From Flaccisagitta enflata (Eukaryota; Chaetognatha; Sagittoidea; Aphragmophora), in assembly GCA_965153355.1 (NCBI GenBank), contig OZ231127.1:19282001-19346000 (forward strand): a stretch of 64,000 bases of DNA, given 5' to 3'. Of the stretch, positions 1 to 12,400 are shown piece after piece. A model generated the notes under the pieces. That model did no database searches and was not told the origin of the DNA. It was given only the letters and a program-made list of their open reading frames with translations. A program made the position numbers and the translations under genes. The number at the start of each line of letters is the position of its first letter. Position 1 is the first letter of the stretch.

Positions 1-139
1 TCGCACATTCATGTTTAAGTACCAGTAGACAATCAAGTTAAGAAAACAAAAAGGTACATCTTTTTCCATTAACTTGAGGAACAGACCGTAGTGAGACACA
101 GTATCGAAAGCTTCGGAGCAATCTAAAAAACTTACTAAT
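1..139 (-). mobile_element. non-LTR retrotransposon reverse transcriptase fragment
   Basis: The minus strand is open from the window edge for about 46 codons. It contains a reverse-transcriptase-like block, LDCSEAFDTVSHYGL, followed by a hydrophobic stretch ending LIVYWYLNMNVR. This resembles the region around the palm motif of LINE-type reverse transcriptases, where D-x-SKAFDTVNH is typical. The catalytic YxDD box is not in the window, so only a fragment is visible. It lies downstream of the last PLK4 exon seen, probably in an intron or the 3' flank. The match is from memory of the family, so a remnant of another retroelement class is possible. Confidence 0.6.
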
Positions 140-169
140 ACATTAGAGCATTAGAGCATTAGAGCATTA

Positions 170-545
170 TAGCTGAAATTGGAGCCTCCAGGCTGGAATT
201 TGAGCCTCAAGGCTGGAATTTGAGCCTCGAGGCTTCAATTTGAGCATCGAAGCTAGAATTTGAGCCTCGAAGCTGGAATTTGAGCCTCGAAGCTGGAATT
301 TGAGCCTCAAGGCTGGAATTGGAGCCCCGAGGCTGGAATTGGAGCCCCGAGGCTGGAATTTGAGCCTCGAGGCTGGAATTTGAGCCTCATGGCTGGAATT
401 TGAGCCTCATGGCTGGAATTTGAGCCTCATGGCTGGAATTTGAGCCTCATGGCTGGAATTTGAGCCTCATGGCTGGAATTTGAGCCTTGAGGCTGGTATT
501 TGAGCCTCAAGGCTGGGGTTTGAGCCTCAAGGCTGGGGTTTGAGC
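170..545. repeat. 20-bp minisatellite, GGCTGGAATTTGAGCCTCNA type
   Basis: About 19 head-to-tail copies of a 20-base unit vary at two or three positions. Units of the same kind recur at 1375-1660, 46960-47180 and, inverted, 49770-50060, each time beside a GC-rich hairpin. The array is followed at 615-640 by the hairpin sequence GGCCCCTTCGGGGCC, so this is probably a partial copy of the composite element described at 46839. Confidence 0.85.
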
Positions 546-1021
546 CTCGGAAAGGGGGGGACGGACAGGGGAGAAGGAGAAATTTGTCCTGTGTACGTGT
601 GTGAGAGCATAGGTCATCGGCCCCTTCGGGGCCGCTGCCCAAAAAGCGTGAGTAAACGAAGAAAGCAGAGAAAGACCTGGGGAAAGATAGACGTCGAAAA
701 GTAAAGAAAGAGAAATGAGAGGGAGAAAGAAATGAGAGAAAGAGCAACGAAAGAAGGAAAAAAAATTCAGGCGGGAATAAAAACGGAAGAACAGGGTGAG
801 AGCTAAGTCAACGTCCAGGCGATGAAAGTGCTTTAAAAGCGTGTACGCGTGTGCCAGAGTTCTATAACGAACGAGTGCGTTGCGCGCACCAAAGAAAGAA
901 ATGGAAAAGAGCGAAAATTGGTTGAAAATTGGTTGACACGCACTCTATAATGTGTCACGACAGCAAGACAGACAAAAGCAGTCAAACTGAGGCGCAAATA
1001 GATGAAGATAGCGCGGGGGGA

Positions 1022-1128
<107 letters not shown>

Positions 1129-1194
1129 CAAATCCAAAAAGTCCGGAGAAAACACCTTAGTCCGGAAAGCACCTTAGAGGCTCGAAATCACTTG

Positions 1195-1752
1195 AAACTA
1201 GTCATCCAAGGATCGCACATGGTTAGCGGTACCTGATGCCCTGCTAGTAGTGATCCAGTGAGGTGGAGTGAGAGCAGGGCAGCGGCCCCAAAGGGCCGAT
1301 GTCCTGTTGAACAAAGGGGGGAGTTTCGAGACGTCCGTCCGTCCATCCTGAGGGGGCACATTTCATCTTTTAGATGGCTGATTTAGGCTACTGGGGGCAT
1401 ATTTGAGGGCTGGAGAGCAGAATCAAGGTTTGGAGAGCAGATTTGAAGTTTGGAGGGCTGATTTGATGCCTGAAGGGCTGATTGAAGGTCTGGAGGGCAT
1501 ATTTGAGGTCTGGAGGGTAGATTTGAGGCATGGGGGTGGCTAATTTCAAGCAAAGAGGGCTGATTTGAAGCCAAGAGGGCTAAATTGAGGCCTGGGAGAG
1601 CCAATTTGAGGCCTGGGAGGGCTAATTTGAAGCCCAGGAGGGCTAATTTAAGGCCTTGATGCTCAACAGAGGGGGGACGGAAAGACGGACGGACGGACAT
1701 CTCTAAATTCCCCCGTGTCCTACAGGACATCGGCCCTTTGGGGCCGCTGCCC
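1195..1752. mobile_element. composite hairpin/minisatellite element, copy 1
   Basis: The left end (1270-1312) reads GGGCAGCGGCCCCAAAGGGC, and the right end (1720-1752) is its inverse, GGACATCGGCCCTTTGGGGC, running into CGCTGCCC. Between them lie about 13 units of a 20-21-base minisatellite related to the one at 170-545. Here the loop-closing bases have changed from CCCC-TTCG-GGGG to CCCC-AAA-GGG at the left end and to the matching inverse at the right end. The copy sits in PLK4 sequence downstream of exon 10. No coding capacity is seen. Confidence 0.6.
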
Positions 1753-1803
1753 AAAAAGGGGGGGGGAGAAAAAGACAGAAGCCCACCCAAAAAGAAGCAA
1801 TAC

Positions 1804-2940
1804 CTGAGCAGTAGTCCATTTTTCTTTATTTCGGTCTGAAAGGTGTTTCCACACTTTTTCGTCCAAACTAGAACTGGCGGTGGCGCCCCCACCCGCGCCG
1901 GGGATCTGCGTCGTCGTCCCATCCACTTCCACCATTTTTATGCCGGATTTAGCGCGAGAAATCAATTGAGATCCATCGTAGAATGCAACCTAGACATAGG
2001 AAAGCACGGAGTGCGATATATGACACGGAATAATTTAGGGTGGAATTTCTTATTCATGCATAAGTTAGAAATATTTTATGATTGCTGATTTTTTTCTAAA
2101 ACTTTTAATAAGGGCCTTTTTTTACCTTAGATTAAGACATATTTTGCATATTGGTAAGCTCAATTGCACCTACAACTTTCGGAAAATCATTTTTTCTTAA
2201 TTTTTTATAATTTAGAATATTTTAGCTATTGTTAAACATAAATTGAAAAATATTAATTAACAGTTAGCAATTGAAAATTGATAAGAAAACACAAATATGT
2301 CCCTTGATCTAGCCATTGTTGAAATCTGCAAGTCCTTATCTGCTTTTATTAAAATTTGACAATCTTTTGAAAATAAAAGATATCGAGATCAAAATTTCTC
2401 TATTTTGTCACCTGACTTGTATCCACTGAAAATAACAAATTTGCATAGGGAATCAAAAATTACAAAAACCAAGAACGTGCGACTCTTGTAAATTATATAT
2501 CTAAAGTCGCATGTTTTAGAAAATGCAAATTTTTGACCCATTTCACAGATTTGTTATTTTCAAGATAGACTTATCACATTTTTTTGTTACAGATCTTTGC
2601 CCTATTTTTGCTCTGATTTATGATTTAGAGGTTGATTATGATCGTTCAAGTGACAATAAATTTGGCTACATGTTTGCTATGCATACCATTTGCTTGCTGA
2701 CAATAAACATTTGTTGCATTTTAAAGAATATATATCATAAACTAGAAAAGAATTGACCTAGAAGTGCATGAATAAAAATTCGATACAATTGTGCAGCATG
2801 TCATATCTTACCGTGAATGAAATGCTAAAGATTCTATTATTTTAGGCGATGTTATCTCACACATAAACAGACCCAGACACACAAACAAACAGACCCAGAC
2901 TCACACAGACACACCAAAACAAACACATACACACAAAAAA

Positions 2941-2989
<49 letters not shown>

Positions 2990-3364
2990 AACACTTACGC
3001 AAACACACACACACTAACACACACACAAACATACCAACATACAAATATGCCAACATACAAGTATGCCAACATACAAATATGCTAACATACAAATATACCA
3101 GCATACAAAAACACACACGCACACACACACAGTCACCCACACACAGTCTTACACGCACACAGTCTTTCGCACACACAGTCTTACACACACACAGAGTCTT
3201 ACACATACACACACAGAGTCTTACACATACACACACAGAGTCTTACACACACACACACAGTCTTACACACACACAGTCTTACACACACACACAGTCATAC
3301 ACACACACACAGTCTTACACACAGTCTTACACACAGTCTTACACACACAGTCACACACACACAG

Positions 3365-3434
<70 letters not shown>

Positions 3435-6400
3435 TTACACACACACAATCTTACACACACACACACACACAGTCTCACACACACACACACAGTCTTACAC
3501 ACACAGTCTTACAGAGTCTCACACACACACCTGATAATCTGACGTATTTCCGCTTTCCATGACCATACATTTGGCCTGAGAACCAAACAAGGTGACCTTG
3601 GGCGTGATGGTTCGATTCAGTTGAACAAAATCCGCGGCCAAATTGTATTTCCCGACCAATTTCGACGGCAACTCGTGAAAGGCGTAAGTCTGCATAATGT
3701 GTAATGTATAATGTTAAAAAGTACAAATCAAAATTCGAATTGATAACCAACAGGAAAAGGGGGGAAAACAGGAAAAAAAAGGATGTTTTTAAAAAATCAT
3801 TACTCTTGACAGTACCAAAATAAAGAACATGTAGTGCAACACAATTTAACACTATTTCAACACAAAAAGTACAGTAGATCTCGTCTAGACTTGAGATATA
3901 ACGGGCAGGGAGGATGATTATTGGATTTAGACTAAGGATGCTTAATTCCCCATGATAGTTGGTTGCCATGAAAACACATTTCCATGTATTCTCTAAAATA
4001 AAAATATTTTGAGAGATTTTTCAGGGAACATTGTTTAAAATCAAATTTATATTCTTCAAGAATATGCTCGTTTAGTTGTTGCTAGGGAGCGTATCCATGT
4101 GTGACGACCCCTAGCAACCGCTAAACGAGCGACATTCTTACAGAACATACTGTGGGAAAGTTGTAGCAAATTTAATTTCAAAGAATGTTCCCTCAAAAAA
4201 TTTCTCAGAATATTGATATTTTAGCAAAAATACATAGAAATGTGTTTCCATGGCAACCAGCTATCATAGGCAATAAACCATCCCTTTATTAGTCTATGTT
4301 TCAAATATCACTCCCCTGGCTTTATTTGTGTTTTCACAATGCTTGCCCCCATTATCTCAAGTCTAGACGAGATCTACTGTACCGTTTTTAAGCTCTCTAG
4401 GGAAGAATATCATAGATTTTGTGACGCGATGGTCGCGGGGAAGAAAATCAAAGGCGCGGGGGGGGGGGGGGAGAGAAACCGAAACTAAACACTTCTACAA
4501 ACAGTACCCGACAACCGCAACAAGGCAAACACTAAATATAGTTACGCATGCTGCATTAAAAATCTTACGACTTACATGGACGGCGTCTTGTTCCGCGGGT
4601 TGAGCGAGTGGAGTGTCGCTAACTTGTTTGCCTTTTCCTCGATTAGGGCGGAAAACTCGGATTTGTTGTCCATCCGCGGAAATTAACAGAACCTGAGGAC
4701 GAGAAGGCGACAAAATGAAATAATTCAAAATCATAATATAGTAAATGTTAATCATAAATGAAAATTATACAAATGTTATGTCATAACTCATCTTAAATCT
4801 AAAGCAAAAACATAGGATAGAACTGCAGTTAGAAAATCCGGAAAGGTGATGGGCGGAAATTTGCTGGCATCAGAAAAAAAAAGTATAGACGACAATCGGG
4901 AAAAGATTGTCTCAGCAAATTTCTGAATCAAATAGAGGAAGTTCCGATTGGACTACACCCAAACAGTCGCGATCCAATGTCAAAGTAACACAAGAAACGG
5001 TTCGATTTCAAAGGCGAAATAGAGTCAGAGATAGGCAGAAAGCAATTGGTGAGGAGAAGGCGATGATGATAATGTGCTTGATGAGAGAGAAAGAAAAGTA
5101 TTCCGTAAAACGTAGAGACGATCTGGCAGAAGGAGGTTGAAGAAAAGTTGTTTAAAAAAAAAAAAAAGAAAAAAAAAAGAATTAAAAAATTAAGTTCAGT
5201 TATTTCTTGATTGGTATGGAAAGAGGAGTAATGGACAACGATGGAACACGAAAGAATGGTTGAAACCTTTTGAATTTGAATAGTGGGCAAAAGGCAGGTG
5301 AACTCGACGCAAAAAAGAAAAAGAAAATCGAGGAAATGCAGAAAAAAAACAGCAGAAGATACTCTGAAGAAAGTAAGAAATTGGCAAGAGACCGAACCAC
5401 TGTTGGCATTGTCGAGTTCGCAGTCAAAAAAAGTAAGTTTCGATTTCTCTTTCTTTCCGATTCAAGCTTTGGCCGAAAGAAAAGATAATGTTCGTTTAGT
5501 GTCAAATACACACGACTCTACCTCGGTCAGTCGGTCAATCATTTCTGATCTCTTGAACCTTCGTTGGTGGCGACGGGAAAAAGGTAACATGTGTGAATTC
5601 ACTTTTGAAATAAGAGTTCTCTCTTCAACGCTTTATTTTGCTTATTTTGCTTTCAGTCCAATTAAAGAAGTTCGTGAAAGCAGCAACAGGAGTGACGCGG
5701 TTTCTATTTTTTTCTGTATTACCTCCTTGACTTTTTCTTCCTTCAAAAGCTCGATGCAAACCCGTCCATCTTCCAGGATGGACATGACGGATTTGTTGTG
5801 GCGCTGCCGATATGGTCTTAATCTCGATGTCTGCAGAGGTTTCGAAGGTTTCGAAGATGTCGTCAGCGTTTTAGACGAGGTCGAAGTCGCGGCAGTTGTC
5901 GGCCTTCCAGTCGCCGGAAGTAGAGGCTCTCGAGGGGAGTCCTCAACGCCGGGTTTCGCTCTGTGATGAGTGGAAGCATGTGCATCCCCGGGAGAATCGA
6001 CCAACGAGTTGTAATCCTACAAACAACGTCGAAGATCAAACTGAATTAGCATTTTTATGAATATGAACACTCGTATAAACAAAAGGTTTTTTCTTGCAAT
6101 TTCATTTCAAACAAAACGTACCTTTAACGACGGGACTCTAGCTAAGGAGTCATCCACATCCCGGGCTTGTTGTACGTGGTGCGACGAAGAGGAGGACGAG
6201 ACGGGTAAAGGACGAGGTTGATTCGATGAGCTGGATGACTGTAAAATAGATGATGATGATGAGGATGATGGAAGGAGACGCCGTTTGCGATCGTTGGAAG
6301 AACTGAAAGTGAAACCGGGAGGGATAAAATTGTTGTTAGCGAGAAAATTGATGTAAGCGAGACCTATAGAGAGGTGAAAATAAGATTTCTTGTCTCGTTC

Positions 6401-9400
6401 AGTTGTTACCACTTCGCCTACGCTTTGTCAATGTGATACACTGATTCTCTCACACTGAAGAACATCACCCAACATCATCATTCCCGTCAGTATTTCAATA
6501 CCTCTCATCAGAATTCATCATCCATGCCACGTGATCTCTTCGTTTCAAATAACCTGCTCTCATTTTCTTTATCATCTTCAAAGCTAGAGCCCCGGTCGTA
6601 AAATGTTCTCTTTGCAGGAGTCTCCAAGTCTCGTCGTCCATCGCGATGATCAAGCTCCACTTCGTTTCCGGCGAAATGCGCGTCGCGGCCGCGTCGATGA
6701 TTTTCATTTTCGACGGAGCGTTTGAGATCCTGCAACCAATTGGAGGTCGACGTCGATGACGGATGAGGAGGCGGAGGAGGATTTAGAGGCGGTTTGTCGC
6801 GTGGGTCGAGCGCCGGATGAAGTCGAAGCGCTTCGGATTTCAAACGATCTGTAGGCCAGGGAGTGGGGAGAAATTATGTCAGCGTCATAAAACTGTTGAG
6901 AGAAAGCTAAGTATACAATAAGACGGGGAAAGATGGACAACAGCGTTCTCGATATAATTGAGCCTGTAAATGTGACACAGGACATTTCAGTGTGTGTAAA
7001 TAACCGCAATCATAGTGATGGTGAAAGGATGTAATTCTGAGAAAAACGCACAAGTGAATAATCGCAAGGGACATGCAATGCCTTCTCATCTAAGCGCTTT
7101 CATTCACATTAATTTATTGCGTCAAGAACGTAACTCATCACGAGACAATCGCTCATCATCAAGACGACTACATTTCCTGTGTTTCCTGGAGCGCATGCAA
7201 AAGGGTAACGGAATTAACGTTGCATATTTGCGTGTTTGACTTAATCACACTTTAACCCTTTTCCAAATTAAAGCGCTTCTCTCACCTAAGCTCGTTTCGA
7301 CGCCCCTTAATTCGTCGGGTCTGCTTTTCATCCTGACGGGTGGCGATGGGTCACGTGATCGGAGGCGCGCGCGAGCCGACGAGGGATAACCGGAAGTGGA
7401 TTGGGCGAGCGAAGCCGACGCCGCCGATGGAGATCGCCGCATGCCATTTGAGTCCTAATGTTTAATACATAGTAACTCGTGACTACGCTAATGGATAAAC
7501 GTGCCTGAATATATTTACAAACCATGTTTTGCACACGACCAACAAAACGACAAATACCCTTCAACTGATATGTATTATGTAATGACCCAGAAAATTTGCA
7601 TAGAAAACAAGCTACGAAACATATCCAATTCACAACAAGCGATCTTCATTGACATCACCTGAGATCCCTTGCCACTAGAGCCGTCACTACCGAGTGTCTG
7701 AAGAGACGCCGCCGAGTAGGCGGCCGCCGGCACAGTCCTGCCGGCCTGCGTGCGAGAAACGGTAAAAGCGTTGTCTCTGCCGGCCGAGTCGCTAAAGAAG
7801 GGATGCGTGAGCACGCGATCGAGCGGCAGGCGGTCCTTCGGACTCTTTCGCAGCAACGAGCGAATCAAATCACGGGCCAAAGGAGAAACGTGAGAGGGAA
7901 TCTCGAAATCGCCGGATTTCACCCTAAGAGGACGGAATGACTGATGAGTCGAAAACGCGTTGTGTGTGGATTGGCGCGGCGAGGAGGGTAGAAGAGGGAG
8001 AGGTGGGACAGAACGGGTAGGTGGCGGGGGGGTTGGAGAAAGAAACAGCCACTAGGTGTGCGGCAAAATGACTATTTGGACTATTTGTCATACATACGAA
8101 TATTCTCAGGAGGGCGGAAAGACGAAGATTTCCACTCAAAAGAAAGCATAAAATATAGGTGTAAAATTATCCGTACAATAAAGTGTTGATAAAAAGATTT
8201 ATTTTTCTCAGTAAATAGGAGATTGGCAATAAATCAAAGTTAGAACATTGTCGTAATTGATCGAGGGAAGGTTCTGCAAAAAAAGCACGCCTAAGGAGAT
8301 CGCTTCTTGAAAATTTTTGAGTCGATCAAAAGAAAAGAAATACTATAACCAGCCATCGTTGCCATAATCTCGCTAATGATTCACATAACTACAATATGCA
8401 AATGAGATTTATTGCTGAAAGCGTAGCCCATCTCTTCTTATCTGACACAATCAGCGCCAACAATTTTTTTAGTCGCGTGCACGCGACTCTACAACCCGCT
8501 CCGTCCGTCGGTCCGTCGGTCGGTCCGTCGGTCCGTAACACTTTGCTTTTTTGCGTCGTATTTGGTCATTTTTGGTAGTCTGGATTTATTTTGAGTCTTT
8601 TTTTTTGTTGTTTTTGGTCATTTTTGGTTGCCTTAGGTCATTTTTGGTTGCTTTTAGTCATTTTTGGTCATTTTTGATCATTTACGTCACTTTGTTCATT
8701 TAGGTCATTTGTGTCATTTTTGGGCATTTGAAATAGTTTTAAGTCATTTTAAGTCATTTCAGGTCATTTTTGGTCATTTAACATGTTTTTTTGGTATGTT
8801 TTGGTCTTTCATGGTTTTTGGTTTTTGGGTTTTTGGTTTTTTGGTTTTTTTGGTTTTGGGTTATTGAGTTTTTTGGTTTTTTGGTTTTTTGGTTTTTTGG
8901 TTTTTTGGTTTTTTGTTTTTTTTTTTGGTTTTTGTTTTTTTGTTTTTTGTTTTATTTTTTTTTTTGTCATTTGTTTTTTGGTATGTTTTGGTCATTTATG
9001 TTTTTTGGTATATTTTGGTCATGTATGTCATTTCAAGTCTGCTGGTTTAAGTCTGCTGGTTTAAGTCCGCTGGTTTAAGTCCGCTGGTTTATGTTGGCTG
9101 GTTTAAGTTGGCTGGTTTAAGCCGGCTGGTTTAATTTGGCTGGATTAGGTCAGCTGGTTTAAGTCAGCTGATTTAGGTCTGCTGGTTAAGGTCTGCTGGT
9201 TTAAGTCTGCTGGTTTAAGTCTGCTGGTTTAAGTCTGCTGGTTTAAGTCTGCTGGTTTAAGTCTGCTGGTTTAAGTCTGCTGGTTTAAGTCGGCTGGTTT
9301 AAGTCAGCTGGTTTAAGTCGGCTGGTTTAAGTCAGCTGGTTTAAGTCGGCTGGTTTAAGTCGGCTGGTTTAAGTCGGCTGGTTTAAGTTGGCTGGTTTAA

Positions 9401-12400
9401 GTTGGCTGGTTTAAGTCGGCTGGTTTATGTCTGCTGGTTTAAGTCTGCTGGTTTAAGTCTGCTGGTTTGGATCTGGTTTGTCTGGTTCAGTCTGGTTTAA
9501 GTCTGGTTTTAGTCTGGTTTAAGTCTGGTTTAAGTCTGGTTTAAATCTGGTTTAAGTCTAGTCTGAGTCTATTTTGAGTCTGGTTTGAGTCTGGTTTAGG
9601 TCTGGTTTGAGTCTGGCTTGAGTCTGGTTTAAGTCTGGTTTAAGTCTGGTTTAAATCTGGTTCATGTCTGATTTATGTCTGGTTTAGGTCTGGTTTATGT
9701 CTGGTTTATGTCTGATTAAGGTCTGGTTTACGTCTGGTTTCAGTCTGGTTTCGGTCTGGTTTAAGTCTGGTTTGAGTCTGGTTTGAGTCTGGTTTGAGTG
9801 TTGCGCCTCCATTTGGGCGCCTCGACGACGATGACGACGATTGATTGATTGGACGATGGCGGACGCCGAGGATGATCATGAGCTACTCATTTCGACGGAG
9901 ACTCGACGGACGCTGAAGACGGCCCCATCTCGGCCTCGCTCAGGCCCCGCTTTGGCCTCATTTGGGACTCGCTTTTGGCCTCATTTGGACCTCATCACGG
10001 CCTCATTTGGACCTCATCACGGCCTCATTTGGACCTCATCACGGACTAATATGGACCTCACCACGGACTCATTTGGGCCTCATTCCAGCCTCATTTCAGC
10101 CTCATTACTTTTGTTATTATTTGCTCATGATTCCGATGCTCATTTTCCTTTTCGTTTTCAGACTAAGAAACAGTTTTCATCACCATTTTCATGACCGGTT
10201 TTCTCTTAGTATGATATTTGCTTGCATTACCGTCCCTTTGCTCATTCAGGCCTAGATTTGAGCCTGATTAGGGCCTTACGCGATCGATCCTTTGGGCGAG
10301 ACTGGAACAGCGGCCCCTCGCAGATCAGGCAGACTCGTATCTCTGGGACTCATATCCTCATTGATTCCATCGACGGACTTCGGCAACGGGCCCGCGGATT
10401 CGGCCAACAGACATTACGACTTGACCAACACCGATTTATGCGCGCATTGACGACTCGATTCCACGCACGACGCCGCCGCCGCCCCCGCCTCAGACGCTCA
10501 CTTCCGGTCCAGACTTCCGCCGACGAACGCGGTGATCGACGCTCATTCAGTACTCATCATCCTCCTTTCAGTGGTGCATCGGCCCACAGCCTCACCACTT
10601 GGATCGTCGCGTTTCTTGGGGTTTCCCGCCTTCGGGTCGCTTTGATTGGTTGTTTGGAGTTGCACCTGAGGGACCAGCAGCCTTGGCTTTCGGGCATCAA
10701 CGGTCTGCGACAAGCACGTAGGTGGCGACCACTATATGGAGAAATCGAGGGATCTGAAGACCTCATCTGACGGTTCTTCGACAGTCTGAAGTAGTTCAGC
10801 ATCTTAGGGCGCCGACATTGGATCCATCGGCCGCGATTTACTCCATTGTTTTTAACAAAATTCCGCATCTCCAAATCCGGTCTTGGCTAACATTGGCGGC
10901 GTTTTAGCTAATCATAACCGAATTCTAACAAAAATTATTTCCCCTTTACCCCCTCTGCTTTGAGAAAACCGGCATGATTCATTTAAGGTGATTTAAGGAT
11001 TTCGCGAAGTGGCTTCCCGTTTTACTAGACTTACAAACGTTTCGCATCAACAAACAATTTCATGAACATTTTAAACATTCTCTTACAGATCAACCTCTTA
11101 TCAATGGCCTACTCTGGGACGCAAGCAAAAATATCTCTTTGTCCATGCATTGAGATATAATTCATCCCCCTCATAATCATTTTTAGCTAACCTTTTTTTC
11201 AACAGAGTCATACTCTTTTATTTTTTTTCGCTCATTAAATAAATAGAAGCATTCTCTTGCAACCTTCGTTAAGGAAGTAATTGATTCATCTGCTTCTTAT
11301 TGTTTTTTTTAACATATTCTATATTACGATCAATTGTGTTGGGAGCAAAATGACGCCTGAAGAAATAGCGGCACGCGATGCAGCGGCGTTGCTGCAGCAG
11401 CAGCGGCAGGCGCCGGCTAATTTCGGCGACCAGATGGAACGCGCTTTGAGACGTCAGCCGAAATACGTGATTTATCCAGACTACAAAACGACGGAGGATT
11501 TTACGCTGTGGTTGTCGGGTTACCTTGAAAGGACTCGCAGCACTCATGGCTTTGGGCCACATGAAGATAACTTGGTGCAGGCTGAAGTTGTTCGTTCTAT
11601 TTCCGGAAAATTGTCCGTTGGAAACGCGCTTGACGCATACAATCGATTGAGCCGCACGGAAAAGGCAGACTACAAAACCTTGATTGAAAGGCTAACAGAG
11701 GAATTTGTTGACCCTCAAGAAAAACGGCTTTTCAACGAATAACTCTCATTCAACAAGAGAAAGAAAGCTCAGTCTGTCAAAGGCTTCATGCAGGAAATCA
11801 AGAACGACATGCAGCGTTACTCAACCCTGCAGAAACAGATCATCACGATTTCCGGGGGTCTTTCAACAAATCCGGAGATTGAGAGGCAAGGAGTGGTACG
11901 ATTCCGCCATGGGATGCGCAATGAAAAGGGTAAGATGGACTCTGACCTCTCGGATCACCTCAACTACCATCTGATGGAAGATTCCGAGTTGACTTGGAAA
12001 AACGCGATCGAAGTCACGTCCAGATGGGAAATGGCCAAAAACAGAAGAAAAAAGTCGAAGAAAGCCGAGTCGTCATCCAATTCCTCAGATTCCTCCGATG
12101 ACGAAGTGGAGTCAGTGGAAGTGAAGAAAAAGTCTTCGAAGAGCAAGAAAAGTAAGGAGGAGGATGGAAAAGTGGAAAAGGGTGATAGCTTGAAATATTT
12201 TGCGGCAGTGGCTGATCAGGTTCATGAAAACCAGATGAAGATTAAGGGTCTTGAAACAGGCCAGACCCGTCTAGAAACCGGCCAAACACAGTTAATTGTG
12301 GCGCAGACTACGGCAGCAACGGCCCTTTCCAACCTTCAGGCAAAGCTTGATGGCCTTGTGCAGCATCAAACTTACACGCCGGCATTCGCTCAACAAAACC

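Noticed and set aside
3063-3542. Thr/His-rich frames in the CA array
   Set aside because: Simple repeat; the end overlaps a real PLK4 exon on the other strand.
9040-9798. Regularly spaced repeats considered as a CRISPR array
   Set aside because: The units are directly adjacent without unique spacers, the genome is animal, and there are no cas genes.
10222-10770. 182-codon plus-strand frame
   Set aside because: It runs from the left LTR into the internal leader; the matching part in the right LTR is interrupted differently, and no protein family is recognisable.
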